The notes below the pieces were generated by a model. That model was not told the origin of the DNA. It ran no database searches and worked only from the letters and a program-made list of their open reading frames with translations. Position numbers and translations under genes: made by a program. DNA of 64,000 nt. It comes from Streptomyces tagetis (GTDB taxonomy: Bacteria > Actinomycetota > Actinomycetes > Streptomycetales > Streptomycetaceae). Shown here piece by piece: positions 19,600 through 29,502 of the stretch. Each line of letters opens with the position of its first letter. Position 1 is the stretch's first letter. Location of the stretch: positions 248,001-312,000 of the forward strand of contig NZ_JAGPNL010000001.1 in assembly GCF_018069565.1 (NCBI RefSeq), in the 5' to 3' direction.

Positions 19600-20217
19600 G
19601 TGCAGCGTGATGCGGGGTACGGCGGCCGTGTGCCGGGTCTGCTGCTGCGGACGCACACGGCGCTGCGTATGGCGACCGACCTGGTCACGGAGGGCGGAGA
19701 GGCACGGCGCGAAGGCCGACTGACCTCCCTGGCAAAGTCCCTGGGCGGGCTGCGCGGTGACGTCGAGGACCTGACGTCGGCGGCGCTCGGCGCCCCGCCG
19801 CCGGAGGGGGAGCGGCAGGCGGTCCTGGCCGCGCTGTCCGTGCGGGGCGACGTGGACCGTATCGCCGTGTTGATCGGGGAAGCGGGCGACATCGCGCGGC
19901 AGCGCGGGCCCGCACCGGTCGCCAAAGCCGTCCGGGCTCCCCTGCGGGAACTCGGCGAGGCGTGCCTGCACGTGGTGGCGCAGGCCCACGACGTCGTCGA
20001 ACTGTCCGGCCCCGCAGGTGTGTTGGACCGGGACATGGCGGATGTCGCCGCGCGGCGGCGGAGCCTCACCCGCCTGCTCCTGGCACGCGACACGGAGTGC
20101 CCCGTGCGCGACGCCGCCCACGCCATGGTGCTGGGCCGCTGCCTGGAGGAGTGCGCCTGGCGGGCCACGGCGCTCGCCGGTGTCGTCGTACGCCTGCGCG
20201 AAGCCGCCGTCCGCTGA
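19600..20217 (+). CDS. PhoU-like helical protein (hypothetical)
   Basis: A 205-residue, probably all-helical cytoplasmic protein. The GTG at 19600 follows GAGGAG by six bases. Two PhoU-like repeats can be discerned, with VRGDVDRIAVLIGEAGDIARQR and CLEECAWRATALAGVVVRL resembling the ERIxDxAxNIAE helix of PhoU. The acidic metal-binding residues are only partly kept. No phosphate transport genes are nearby, so the function is open. It stands alone between the LysR gene and the 5-oxoprolinase gene. Confidence 0.5.
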   Translation: MQRDAGYGGRVPGLLLRTHTALRMATDLVTEGGEARREGRLTSLAKSLGGLRGDVEDLTSAALGAPPPEGERQAVLAALSVRGDVDRIAVLIGEAGDIARQRGPAPVAKAVRAPLRELGEACLHVVAQAHDVVELSGPAGVLDRDMADVAARRRSLTRLLLARDTECPVRDAAHAMVLGRCLEECAWRATALAGVVVRLREAAVR

Positions 20218-20319
20218 GGCGGCCACAGCGTTCCCGGACACCGCGACGACCGCCGGAGCGAACCTCTCCTTCGGGGCTTACCGTGGCAAAGGGCCTCACC
20301 TCGGAGGAGTAGGGAGGGC

Positions 20320-23300
20320 ATGGGCATGTCCAGCGGTTCCCTGTCCGGCTGCCGGTTCTGGATCGACCGGGGCGGGACCTTCACGGACGTGGTGGTCCGC
20401 CTGCCCGACGGCCGGCTACGGGCCCGCAAGCTGCTCTCCGAGAACCCCGGCCGCTACCGGGACGCGGCCGTCGAGGGCATCCGCGCCCTGCTCGGCCTGG
20501 CCCCGGGCGAGCCGATCCCCCGGGGAGCCGTGCACAGCGTCCGCATGGGGACCACCGTGGCGACCAACGCCCTGCTGGAGCGCGCCGGTGAACGCACGGC
20601 CCTGGTGATCACCCGTGGCTTCGGCGACGCCCTGCGCATCGGCTACCAGAACCGCCCCCACCTCTTCGCCCGCCGGATCGACCTCCCCGAACCGCTCTAC
20701 GAACGCGTCATCGAGGTGGACGAACGCGTCACCGTCGAGGGAGAGGTCCTGCGCCCGCCCGACCTCGCCGCCCTCGCCACCGAGCTGAGGCGCGCGTACG
20801 ACGACGGCATCCGCGCCGTGGCGGTGGTCTGCCTGCACAGCGCCCTGCACCCCGCGCACGAGCGGATCATCGGCGAGAGGGCCGCCGCCACCGGGTTCAC
20901 CCAGATCTCCCTGTCCAGTGACGTCGGACCGCTCACCCGGCTCGTGCCGCGCGGTGACACCGCAGTGGTCGACGCCCACCTCTCCCCGGTCCTGCACCGC
21001 TACGTGCGCGATGTCGCGCGTGAACTGCCCGGCGTACGGCTGGCGTTCATGCAGTCCAACGGAGGACTGGCCGCCGCGGACCACTTCCGGGGGACCAACG
21101 CCGTGCTCTCCGGCCCGGCCGGGGGCATCGTCGGCATGGCCCGCCTGTCGCGGCAGGCCGGACACGACCACGTCGTGGGCTTCGACATGGGCGGCACCTC
21201 CACCGATGTCTCGCACTACGCGGGCGAGTTGGAACGGACCCCCGTCACCCGCATCGCCGGGGTCCGCCTCCAGGTGCCGATGCTGGACATCCACACCGTC
21301 GCCGCGGGCGGGGGCTCCGTCCTGCGCTTCGGCCACGGGCGGTACCAGGTCGGCCCCGACTCCGCCGGAGCCGCCCCGGGCCCCGCCAGTTACCGAGGGG
21401 GCGGGCCGCTGACGGTCACCGACGCCAACGTGATGCTCGGCCGCGTCCCGCCCGCCCACTTCCCGCACGTCTTCGGACCCGGAGGCGACCAGCCGCTCGA
21501 CGAGGCGGTGGTGCGCCGGGAGTTCACCGCGCTCGCGGCCCGCATCCGCGCGGAGACCGGCGACACGAGGACACCCGAGGAGGTCGCCGAGGGCTTCCTC
21601 CGGGTGGCCGTCGCCAACGTGGCCGCAGCCGTCAAACGGATCTCCGTCCACCGCGGCCACGACATCCGTACGTACGCCCTGACGTCGTTCGGCGGGGCCG
21701 GTGGTCAGCACGCGTGCGCCGTCGCCGACTCGCTCGGCATCCGCACCGTCCTCGTACCCCCGTTCGCCGGGGTGCTCTCCGCGCTCGGCATCGGGCTCGC
21801 CGACCTCACCACCCTGCACGAGCAGGCGATGGAAGTCCCCCTGGACGAGGCCCACATGAGCGACGTCCGGGCCGTCGCCGACCGGCTCGAACGCGCCGCC
21901 CGCACCGCGCTCGCCGACCAGGAGGTCCCCGACGACAGCGTCCGCGTCACCCGCACGGCCCGCCTGCGCTACGACGGGACGGACACCCCCGTGACCGTCG
22001 CGCTCGCCCACGCCGACGCCATGACACGGGAGTTCGCCGACCGCCACCGCGGGCTCTACTCCTTCCTGCTGGACCGGCCGGTCGTGGTCGACTCCCTCTC
22101 CGTCGAGGCCCGGGGGGTGACCCCGCAGCCCGACCCGCGCCGCCTCACCGCCGAGACACCTCCGTACGACGACGAGGACACCGCGCCCACCACCCGCCTC
22201 CACGTCGACGGCGCCTGGCGGACCGTCCCGCTGCGCGAGCGTGAACGGCTGTGCCCCGGAACGGTGTTGCGGGGGCCCGCCGTGATCACCGAGGCGCACG
22301 CGACCACCGTCGTCGACCCCGGCTGGCAGGCCGGCGTCACGGACGGCGGCCATCTGCGCCTGACCCGCTTCGCCACCGTGCCCCGGGAGGAGACGGGGAC
22401 CGAGGCCGACCCGGTCATGCTGGAGATCTTCAACAGCCAGTTCGTCTCCGTCGCCGAACAGATGGGGGCCCGCCTCGCGGCCACCGCCCAGTCCGTCAAC
22501 ATCAAGGAACGGCAGGACTTCTCCTGCGCCCTCTTCGACCCCGACGGCCGCCTCGTCGCCAACGCGCCCCACATCCCCGTCCACCTGGGCTCCATGGGAA
22601 CCGCCGTCCGGGAGATCGTCCGCCGGCGGGCCGGGACCATGCGGCCCGGAGACGCCTACGCCGTCAACGACCCCTACCACGGGGGGACCCACCTGCCCGA
22701 CATCACCGTGATCACCCCCGTCTTCGGGGAACCGGGCACCCCGCACGCCGGCGACATCCTCTTCCACGTCGCCTCCCGCGGCCACCACGCGGAGATCGGC
22801 GGCCTCACCCCCGGCTCGATGCCCGCCGACAGCCGCCGCATCGAGGACGAGGGCGTCCTCTTCGACAACTGGCTGCTCGTCCAGGACGGCCGGCTGCGGG
22901 AGGCCGAGACCCTGGACCTGCTCACCGGCGCCGCGCACCCCTCCCGCGACCCCGCGACCAACCTCGCCGACCTGCGCGCCCAGATCGCCGCCAACGCCAA
23001 GGGCGTCGACGAGGTGGCCCGCATGATCCGCCACTTCGGCCTCGACGTCGTCCAGGCGTACATGCGGCACGTCCAGGACAACGCCGAGGAGGCGGTCCGC
23101 CAGGCCCTCGACACCCTCACCGGCGGCGCGTACCGGTACGAGACCGACTCCGGGGCCGTGATCGCCGCCCGGATCACCCTGGACCGCGCCGAACGGAGCG
23201 CGACCGTCGACTTCACCGGGACCTCGCCGCAGCTCGGCACCAACTTCAACGCGCCGTCCTCGGTCGTCACGGCCGCCGTGCTCTACGTCTTCCGCACGCT

Positions 23301-23961
23301 CATCGCCCAGGACATCCCGCTCAACGACGGCTGCCTGCGCCCGCTGCGCGTCATCACGCCGGAGGGCTCCCTGCTCGCCCCCGCCGCGCCCGCCGCCATC
23401 GTCGCCGGCAACGTCGAGACCTCCCAGGCCGTCACCGGAGCCCTCTACGCGGCCCTCGGCGCCCAGGCGGAGGGCAGCGGCACGATGAACAACGTCACCT
23501 TCGGCAACGAGCGTCACCAGTACTACGAGACGGTCGCCTCGGGCGCCGGGGCCGGGCCCGGCTTCCACGGCGCCTCGGCGGTCCAGACCCACATGACCAA
23601 CTCCCACCTGACCGACCCCGAAGTGCTGGAGCTGCGCCTGCCCGTGCTGGTCGAGGAGTTCTCCGTACGGAAGGGCAGCGGCGGCGCGGGACGGTGGCAC
23701 GGCGGTGACGGTGTGGTGCGCCGGATTCGCTTCCGGGAGGCGATGACCGTCAGCGTGCTCTCCGGACACCGCCGGGTCCCGCCGTACGGCATGGCCGGCG
23801 GGGAACCGGGCTCCCTCGGCGCGCACCGCGTGGAGCGGGCCGACGGGACCGTCGTCCCCCTGGCCGGCTGCGACCGCGCGCAGGTGGGGCCGGGGGACGT
23901 GTTCGTCCTGCTCAGCCCTGGCGGCGGTGGCTATGGGAGCCCGGTACCGCGGGCTCCGTAG
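20320..23961 (+). CDS. 5-oxoprolinase / hydantoinase, fused HyuA-HyuB
   Basis: A 1213-residue fusion of the two hydantoinase halves, as in ATP-dependent 5-oxoprolinases that open pyroglutamate to glutamate. The HyuA half begins [21 protein letters not shown] (ATP-binding loop) and contains [32 protein letters not shown] and an AAGGGSVL block. The HyuB half starts around residue 695 with [21 protein letters not shown] and contains [14 protein letters not shown] second ATG at 20326 has a better distance to AGGGAGG than the first. Substrate could also be another cyclic amide; no transporter adjoins it. Confidence 0.85.
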   Translation: MGMSSGSLSGCRFWIDRGGTFTDVVVRLPDGRLRARKLLSENPGRYRDAAVEGIRALLGLAPGEPIPRGAVHSVRMGTTVATNALLERAGERTALVITRGFGDALRIGYQNRPHLFARRIDLPEPLYERVIEVDERVTVEGEVLRPPDLAALATELRRAYDDGIRAVAVVCLHSALHPAHERIIGERAAATGFTQISLSSDVGPLTRLVPRGDTAVVDAHLSPVLHRYVRDVARELPGVRLAFMQSNGGLAAADHFRGTNAVLSGPAGGIVGMARLSRQAGHDHVVGFDMGGTSTDVSHYAGELERTPVTRIAGVRLQVPMLDIHTVAAGGGSVLRFGHGRYQVGPDSAGAAPGPASYRGGGPLTVTDANVMLGRVPPAHFPHVFGPGGDQPLDEAVVRREFTALAARIRAETGDTRTPEEVAEGFLRVAVANVAAAVKRISVHRGHDIRTYALTSFGGAGGQHACAVADSLGIRTVLVPPFAGVLSALGIGLADLTTLHEQAMEVPLDEAHMSDVRAVADRLERAARTALADQEVPDDSVRVTRTARLRYDGTDTPVTVALAHADAMTREFADRHRGLYSFLLDRPVVVDSLSVEARGVTPQPDPRRLTAETPPYDDEDTAPTTRLHVDGAWRTVPLRERERLCPGTVLRGPAVITEAHATTVVDPGWQAGVTDGGHLRLTRFATVPREETGTEADPVMLEIFNSQFVSVAEQMGARLAATAQSVNIKERQDFSCALFDPDGRLVANAPHIPVHLGSMGTAVREIVRRRAGTMRPGDAYAVNDPYHGGTHLPDITVITPVFGEPGTPHAGDILFHVASRGHHAEIGGLTPGSMPADSRRIEDEGVLFDNWLLVQDGRLREAETLDLLTGAAHPSRDPATNLADLRAQIAANAKGVDEVARMIRHFGLDVVQAYMRHVQDNAEEAVRQALDTLTGGAYRYETDSGAVIAARITLDRAERSATVDFTGTSPQLGTNFNAPSSVVTAAVLYVFRTLIAQDIPLNDGCLRPLRVITPEGSLLAPAAPAAIVAGNVETSQAVTGALYAALGAQAEGSGTMNNVTFGNERHQYYETVASGAGAGPGFHGASAVQTHMTNSHLTDPEVLELRLPVLVEEFSVRKGSGGAGRWHGGDGVVRRIRFREAMTVSVLSGHRRVPPYGMAGGEPGSLGAHRVERADGTVVPLAGCDRAQVGPGDVFVLLSPGGGGYGSPVPRAP
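23936..23957 (+). terminator. Hairpin at the end of the 5-oxoprolinase gene
   Basis: An 8-bp perfect stem (GGAGCCCG / CGGGCTCC) with a 6-base loop ends two bases before the stop codon. It may act as a terminator or stall element. The following 270 bases to the next gene carry no other recognisable feature. Confidence 0.4.
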
Positions 23962-24231
23962 GCGGAGGGGGCACCCAGGACCGGGGCCTGCCTACTCCGC
24001 CGCACGCGTTGCCGCGCCGCGCATGCTGTCCGATGGTGGTGGTGGGGTGGTGGTTCCCCGGAGGCGACGGCGGGCGGCGCGGCCCGGCGCCTGGGCGGAA
24101 GAGCCCCTTCCAGGGACCTTCGGCCCAGTGACCAGGGCCCCCGCCGGTTCCACGGTGGGAGGTGGAGGGGCCGGACGAACCCGCCGGTGACGCGCCCACG
24201 CGACGGGACGGAAAGCGAGAAGGTGGCGCAG

Positions 24232-25614
24232 ATGTCCGACGCGACGACCACCGACCTCTACGAAGTGACGATGGCCATGGCCTACCTGCGGGAGGGCATG
24301 ACCGGCGAGGCGACGTTCAGCCTCTTCGTCCGCGACCTGCCCGCCCGGCGGGGTTTCCTGGTCGCCGCGGGGCTGGAGTCCGCCCTCGACCACCTCGGCA
24401 GTCTACGGATCGGGCCCGAGGACGTCCGCGCCTTCGCCTCCGCGCTGCACCGGCCGCCGCAGGACCTGGAGCCCCTGCTCGGCCTGCGGTTCACCGGCCG
24501 GGTGCGGGCGGTGCCGGAAGGGCGCGTCGTCCTCGCCGGGGAACCCCTCCTGGAGGTGACGGCACCGCTGCCGGAGGCCCAGTTGGCCGAGACGTACGTG
24601 CTCAACCAGCTCAGCCACCAGACGGCGATCGCCTCGAAGGCCGCGCGGTGTGTGCTCGCGGCCTCCGGCCGGCCGGTCGTGGACTTCTCGCTGCGCCGCA
24701 CCCACGGCCCGCAGGCCGGCTTCCAGACCGCCCGCCTCGGGGCGATGACCGGGTTCGCCGGGACGAGCAACGTGGCCGCGGCCACCGCCCTGGACGTCCC
24801 CGCCGTCGGCACGATGGCCCACTCGTTCGTGGAGGCGTTCCCGGGCGAGGAGGAGGCGTTCCGCGCGTTCGCCCGCGCCCACCCCGGCCCCCTGACCCTC
24901 CTCGTGGACACCTACGACACCGAGGAGGGCGTCCGCGTCGCGGCACGCGTGCTGCGGGACCTGGACCGGGGGCCCGGCTGCGCCGTACGGCTGGACAGCG
25001 GCGACCTCGGGGCGCTGGCGGTGCGGGCTCGCGCCCTCCTCGACGAGGCGGGCCTGCCCGATGTGCGGATCACCGTCAGCGGGGGCCTGGACGAGTTCGC
25101 CGTGGACGACCTGGTCCGCTCCGGGGCGCCCATCGACGTCTACGCGGTCGGCACGCGCGTCGGGGTCTCGGCCGACGCGCCGTACCTGGACTCCGCGTAC
25201 AAGATGGTGGAGTACGACGGCCGGCCGGTCATGAAGCTCTCGTCGGCGAAGGTGACGGCCCCCGGCCGGAAACAGGTGTTCCGGCGCCCCGGCGGCGCCG
25301 ACGTGATCGCCCTCGCCGACGAACTGCCGCCGGACGACGGCGAACCCCTGCTGGAGACGGTGATGAGCGCCGGACGCCGTACGCGTCCGAGGCCCGCCCT
25401 CGGCGAGTCCCGGGAGCGGCTGGCCGCGGATCTCGCCGCGCTGCCACCGGCCGCCCGCCGGATACGGAACCCTCTCGCCCCGCGTGCGGCGTCCTCCGCG
25501 GCGCTGAACGCCCTGACCGTCCGTGTCCGGCGCCGCCTGGAGCGACGGACGGCGGCGCGGCCCCGCCCACCGGAGCCGGCCTCGTCCGGACTCCACCGGT
25601 CGCCCCCGAGCTGA
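24232..25614 (+). CDS. pncB: Nicotinate phosphoribosyltransferase
   Basis: A 460-residue enzyme that makes nicotinate mononucleotide from nicotinate and PRPP in NAD salvage. It shows the family start TDLYEVTMAMAYLREG, the active-site FSLRRTHGPQAG whose His is phosphorylated in this family, GTSNVAAA, and the phosphate-binding LDSGDLGALAVRAR. The ATG at 24232 is preferred because TDLYE lies near the N-terminus in the family. A GTG at 24187 would add 15 residues. The C-terminal 60 residues are Arg/Pro-rich and poorly conserved. It is followed 10 bases later by a DUF1876 gene. Confidence 0.88.
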   Translation: MSDATTTDLYEVTMAMAYLREGMTGEATFSLFVRDLPARRGFLVAAGLESALDHLGSLRIGPEDVRAFASALHRPPQDLEPLLGLRFTGRVRAVPEGRVVLAGEPLLEVTAPLPEAQLAETYVLNQLSHQTAIASKAARCVLAASGRPVVDFSLRRTHGPQAGFQTARLGAMTGFAGTSNVAAATALDVPAVGTMAHSFVEAFPGEEEAFRAFARAHPGPLTLLVDTYDTEEGVRVAARVLRDLDRGPGCAVRLDSGDLGALAVRARALLDEAGLPDVRITVSGGLDEFAVDDLVRSGAPIDVYAVGTRVGVSADAPYLDSAYKMVEYDGRPVMKLSSAKVTAPGRKQVFRRPGGADVIALADELPPDDGEPLLETVMSAGRRTRPRPALGESRERLAADLAALPPAARRIRNPLAPRAASSAALNALTVRVRRRLERRTAARPRPPEPASSGLHRSPPS

Positions 25615-25624
25615 GGAGGACAGC

Positions 25625-25909
25625 ATGTCGCACACCGTCGAATGGAAGGTCCACCTCCACCTCTTCGAGGAAGAGGGCATGACGAAGGCCCGCGCGGTGG
25701 TCGACACCGGGACCAGGGTGGTCACCGGCCACGGGGCCGCCCACCGCAATCCGGTCGACCCGGACGTGCCCGAGATCGGCGACGAACTCGCGGCGGGCCG
25801 GGCCCTGTACGACCTCGGCCGACAGCTCACGAACCTCGCCGAGCGCGACCTCGACGGCGTACACGCGCCCCGGCCGGAACCCCGGCCGACCGTCGGCTGG
25901 CCGATGTGA
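25625..25909 (+). CDS. DUF1876 domain protein
   Basis: A 94-residue small acidic protein of the actinobacterial DUF1876 family: MSHTVEWKVHLHLFEEEGMTKARAVVDTG then PEIGDELAAGRALYDLGRQL. The family has a dsRBD-like fold and no proven function; members often sit beside stress genes. Here it is between nicotinate phosphoribosyltransferase and Hsp20, fitting a dormancy or stress-like cassette. The ATG follows GAGGAG. Confidence 0.8.
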   Translation: MSHTVEWKVHLHLFEEEGMTKARAVVDTGTRVVTGHGAAHRNPVDPDVPEIGDELAAGRALYDLGRQLTNLAERDLDGVHAPRPEPRPTVGWPM

Positions 25910-25997
25910 CCGGGGCCCACGGGGGACCCGGCCCCGGCGGCCCACCCACCCGTCCCGGGCGGGCGTTCCCGACCGGGCGAGCCAAGGAGGATGACCG

Positions 25998-26468
25998 ATG
26001 ACGCACCCCGCACACCGTGGCCGGGGTCCGCTCTTCCCACGGGACCCCTTCCACGAGCTGGAGGAACTCCGCGCGCGGATGGACCAGCTCACGCGCTCGA
26101 CCTTCCCCTTTCCCGGCGGCGGTTTTCCCGGGGGCGGCGAGGAGGACGCCTGGGCCCCACCGGCCGACGTCGAGGACACCGAGGACGCCTACGTACTGGA
26201 GCTGGAACTTCCCGGCGTGGAGAAGGAACAGATCACCGTGGAGGTCGACGGCGGCGAACTCGGCGTCCACGGCGAGATCAAGGAAAGGGCACGCACCGGC
26301 GTGGTCCGCCGCCGCACCCGGCACGTCGGCCGCTTCGACTACCGCACCACCCTGCCACCGAACGCCGACACCGACCACATCACCGCAGACCTCGCCGACG
26401 GCATCCTCACCGTACGCGTCCCGAAGGCCGCAGGAACCAGCCCCCAGCGCATCGAAATCACCGACTGA
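25998..26468 (+). CDS. Hsp20 / alpha-crystallin small heat-shock protein
   Basis: A 156-residue holdase chaperone. An N-terminal region with a Gly/Pro/Phe-rich segment (about residues 35-50) leads into the alpha-crystallin domain: PADVEDTEDAYVLELELPGVEKEQITVEV, then the conserved ADLADGILTVRVPKA near the end. The ATG at 25998 is seven bases after AAGGAGG. It binds unfolding proteins under heat or other stress. Confidence 0.9.
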   Translation: MTHPAHRGRGPLFPRDPFHELEELRARMDQLTRSTFPFPGGGFPGGGEEDAWAPPADVEDTEDAYVLELELPGVEKEQITVEVDGGELGVHGEIKERARTGVVRRRTRHVGRFDYRTTLPPNADTDHITADLADGILTVRVPKAAGTSPQRIEITD

Positions 26469-26846
26469 GCCGGCTGAAACCTCCTACCGGTTGGTGGCCA
26501 CGCCCCCGGTCGTCGCCGCGTCGCGGGGGTCTGAGCATCCGGCACATGGGTCGCGCCGCCTGAAGATCTTCAGCCGGACAGGACCCGTCAGTGAACCGCG
26601 AACGGGGAACTACGCTGGACGTAGATCACTTCAGTTCCCGTTAGGTGGCTACTTGGATGATCGTGCGGCTCGGCGGAGCGGATATCCGCTGACGATCCCT
26701 GACGCGCTCCTCGACAGCGATGCCACATGTTTCCCGAGATTCTAGGTGAGCTGATCGATCACTACGCATTGACGATTCGTACCTGGAAGTGACAAGCAAA
26801 TTGACCGGACATGAAATCTAGCCATTCACCCACTCGGAAGGCTCCA
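26469..26846. other. Intergenic region of lower GC with palindromes
   Basis: This 378-base gap shows no convincing gene. It becomes clearly A/T-richer from about 26560. It carries a perfect 14-bp palindrome CTGAAGATCTTCAG at 26560-26573 and a CTACG-CTGGA-CGTAG hairpin near 26612. It probably holds the Hsp20 terminator and the promoter of the next, compositionally foreign gene. Confidence 0.4.
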
Positions 26847-27455
26847 ATGGGCGGCGAGGAGCTCAGCGCAGAACAGGTCCGTGAGATTGTTGGTTTCGTT
26901 GATGTCGAGGCACCGCCGCCTCGGGGTGAACCGACCGCTCACTTCATCTTTGGAACGAACCAGAGTCGGCCGGCCGAAATCGCGGCAGAGCGATACCACA
27001 AGGGGCTGGCGCCGCTGATCATCGTAAGCGGCGGGATCAATCGGCATACCGGAATTGTGGAAGCGGACGAGTTTCGCAAGCTTCTTGTTGGGCGCGGAGT
27101 TCCTGATTCTGTTGTCCGATGCGAGGATCAGGCTGCCAACACGTGGCAGAACGTGGAGTTCTCTCTTCCCTATGTGCGGGAAGCTGTGGAATCCGGTTTG
27201 AAGGTCACGGCCATCAGTAAGTGGTACCACCGTCGCACTGTTCACTGTCTGGCGACTCTGGTTCCGGAACTCGACTCCTTCTACGCCCTCTCTTGGGAGC
27301 CTGTCTATGCGGGCAAGGTGGTCAGTCGTGTCGCTTGGCCCTCTATTCCGGACGGCAGGCGTCGAGTGATCCGGGAATGGGAGGAAGTGTCCCGGCGTGT
27401 CACGGAGGGGAGCTTCAAAAGCGTGAACCTTGTCGATGGTATTTGGCGAACCTGA
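26847..27455 (+). CDS. YdcF / DUF218-like protein of foreign composition
   Basis: A 202-residue protein resembling the DUF218 (YdcF/SanA/ElyC) family: HFIFGTNQSRPAEIAAERYHKGLAPLIIVSGGI, then an EADEFRKLLVGRGVP block and KVTAISKWYHRRTVH. Members are implicated in envelope or nucleotide-related functions but are poorly characterised. The ATG at 26847 lies seven bases after CGGAAGG; an ATG at 26811 would add 12 residues but has no good ribosome binding site. Codons such as GTT, ATT, CTT and TCT are frequent, unlike all neighbours, which suggests recent acquisition. Confidence 0.65.
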   Translation: MGGEELSAEQVREIVGFVDVEAPPPRGEPTAHFIFGTNQSRPAEIAAERYHKGLAPLIIVSGGINRHTGIVEADEFRKLLVGRGVPDSVVRCEDQAANTWQNVEFSLPYVREAVESGLKVTAISKWYHRRTVHCLATLVPELDSFYALSWEPVYAGKVVSRVAWPSIPDGRRRVIREWEEVSRRVTEGSFKSVNLVDGIWRT

Positions 27456-27509
27456 TGTAAGCCGCGACCACTTGTCGGAGGAAGGAGCGCCGCCTCGGGG
27501 TGCCGGCCC

Positions 27510-28259
27510 CTATCGGCCCCGCCGTGCTCGCAGGATCAGGCGGTCGGCGTTCTCGTCGTAGGGGCGGGCGTCGAAGCCGCCGTGGATCTCCACCTGCTCG
27601 AAGCCCGTCTCCTCGGCCATCGCGCGCAGTTCCACCGCGCTGTACACGAACCAGACCAGCGTGGCCCGCGTGACGTGGTCGCCGCGGACCAGGACCCAGT
27701 CGCTGCGCAGCCGGGCCCAGTCGTCCAGGACGGTGTCGGTCTGCACCATGAGGTCGTCGCCGCGCCGCACCACCTTGGGCGGGGTGACCTTGCGGGCCAG
27801 GAGTTCCTTGCCGGCGAGGTCGAGGACGAGGGTGCCGCCGGGGGCGAGGCAGTCGTACATGGTGCGCAGGACTTGGGCGTTGTCGGCGGGGTCCTCGAAG
27901 TAGCCGAAGGACGTGAACAGGTTGAGGACGACGTCGAAGCGGCCCGGCGCCGTGTACTCCCGGGCGTCGGCCCGTACGTAGGTGACCGGGGCGCCCGCGT
28001 CGGCCGACCGTTTCCGGGCCCGCTCCAGCATCGCCGGGCTCAGGTCCACGCCCGTGACCGTGTGGCCCCGGCGGGCCAGCGGCACGGTGAAGAGCCCCGG
28101 GCCGCAGCACAGGTCGAGGACGCGGGAGCCGGGGGCGAAGGCCAGCAGCGGTGAGCTGTCCAGGAGTTCGTCGGCGTGCCGCTCGCGCTCCCCGGAGAAC
28201 AGGAAGTCGTGGAACGCTGTCCAGAAGTCATCGTCCTGGAACCCGCCCGTCCGTGTCAT
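27510..28259 (-). CDS. Class I SAM-dependent methyltransferase
   Basis: A 249-residue methyltransferase with motif I VLDLCCGPGLFTVPLARRGHTVTGVD, motif II around FDVVLNLFTSFGYF and motif III around LAPGGTLVLDLAG. It is the last gene of the riboswitch-led operon, and its start lies 32 bases inside the transporter gene. It probably methylates the operon's product or an intermediate (O- or N-methylation cannot be told apart). The small-molecule class is inferred from family and context. Confidence 0.85.
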   Translation of the reverse strand: MTRTGGFQDDDFWTAFHDFLFSGERERHADELLDSSPLLAFAPGSRVLDLCCGPGLFTVPLARRGHTVTGVDLSPAMLERARKRSADAGAPVTYVRADAREYTAPGRFDVVLNLFTSFGYFEDPADNAQVLRTMYDCLAPGGTLVLDLAGKELLARKVTPPKVVRRGDDLMVQTDTVLDDWARLRSDWVLVRGDHVTRATLVWFVYSAVELRAMAEETGFEQVEIHGGFDARPYDENADRLILRARRGR

Positions 28260-29502
28260 GAGTACTCGACGCTCCTTCGCTGGTCGTGGGCTGTGGCTTG
28301 AGTGTGGGCCGGGGCGTGCCGCGGTCGCGGAACGCCAGTAGTACGGGCGGCAGCAGCAGGCACTGGGCGGCGGCGAGCAGCCAGAACCACTCGGTGTGGC
28401 CGACGCGTTCGCCGAGGCCGTAGAGCTGTCCGCCCAACAAGCCGCTCGCGCAGGCGCCGAGCCCGGCGGCGAGCCGCTGCTGCCCGAAGACGACCGCGTC
28501 GGAGCGGGTGCTGCGGCGCAGCGCCTCCAGATCGTTCTTGAGGAAGAGGAGGATGTCGCCGAGGGTGATCAGCGCCCCGCCGGCCGGCAGGGCCGCCCGG
28601 GTGCCGACGGCCAGGACGGCCAGTCCGGCCCCGAGCAGGAGGAAACCGGCGGTGAGGGCCGTCCCGTACGGCATGCGGCGGATGCGGTCGGCCGCGAGCG
28701 GCTGGACGACGATGACCAGGGTGAAGCAGAGCAGCAGCACGAGGCTGTAGAACTCGCTGGAGGCCCGCTCGACGGCGTACACCGCCAGGTAGTGCTGGAA
28801 GTGGAAGTAGAGGTAGAAGGCGAGCGCGTTGGCGGCGAAGGGCAGGACCGTCACTCCGGCGAGCAGGCCCCGGCCGGTCTCCGCGGGGGCGGGCCGGGAG
28901 TCGCCGGACGTCTCGGGGAGCCGGGTGTGGCCCGCGGTGACCAGGACGAACAGCGCGGTGACGGCGAGGAAGAGCCAGCCGGGCCGGGACAGGACGAAGG
29001 GACCGGCGATCAACGGCCCCACGGCCATGCCCGCGTTGAGCGCGGCGTTGCCCGCCGAGAGGAAGGCCGGGCGGCGCGCGTCGTCGACGCCGTGCACCAG
29101 GTACGCCTTGTTGGCGGGCAGGTAGAGCGCGGCGCCGCAGCAGGTGAGGAGCAGCGCGGCGACGGCGAGCGGCGGCCAGAGCAGGGTCAGCAGCAGGCCG
29201 ACGAACCCGGCCGTGCGGATGACCAGCGCCCACAGCATCGTCCGGCGCAGCCCGATCCGCTCGGCGACGGCTCCGCCGACGATGCCGCCGGAGAACTGGA
29301 CGAGGGAGGCGAGGGCGAGTACGACGCCGACCGCGCCGAGCCCCATGCCGAGCCGTTCGTGCAGGAACACCGACATGAACGGCAGCACCATGAAGCTGCC
29401 GAGCGGGATCAGGAACGAGCTGAGCAGCAGGAAGCGCAGCGGCCCGTCGAGGGTGCCGAGCGCCGACCGCAACCGCACGCCGTCCGCGCCGGGTTCAGCC
29501 AC
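28228..29502 (-). CDS. MFS transporter
   Basis: A 424-residue membrane protein with about 12 hydrophobic segments. It has the MFS-type loop between segments 2 and 3 (GGAVAERIGLRRTMLW) and a central cytoplasmic loop rich in Pro/Glu. It is likely an exporter of the operon's product or, less likely, an importer. It overlaps the ATP-grasp gene upstream by 8 bases and the methyltransferase gene downstream by 32. Confidence 0.85.
   Translation of the reverse strand: MAEPGADGVRLRSALGTLDGPLRFLLLSSFLIPLGSFMVLPFMSVFLHERLGMGLGAVGVVLALASLVQFSGGIVGGAVAERIGLRRTMLWALVIRTAGFVGLLLTLLWPPLAVAALLLTCCGAALYLPANKAYLVHGVDDARRPAFLSAGNAALNAGMAVGPLIAGPFVLSRPGWLFLAVTALFVLVTAGHTRLPETSGDSRPAPAETGRGLLAGVTVLPFAANALAFYLYFHFQHYLAVYAVERASSEFYSLVLLLCFTLVIVVQPLAADRIRRMPYGTALTAGFLLLGAGLAVLAVGTRAALPAGGALITLGDILLFLKNDLEALRRSTRSDAVVFGQQRLAAGLGACASGLLGGQLYGLGERVGHTEWFWLLAAAQCLLLPPVLLAFRDRGTPRPTLKPQPTTSEGASSTHDTDGRVPGR

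Noticed and set aside
20416..23826. A 1136-codon open frame on the - strand opposite the 5-oxoprolinase
   Set aside because: Shadow frame rich in Gly/Val/Asp/Glu; the + strand protein has complete HyuA and HyuB motifs.
26560..26760. tRNA gene or attachment site next to the low-GC gene
   Set aside because: The palindromes do not form a cloverleaf with conserved T-loop sequence, and no flanking direct repeat was found by eye.
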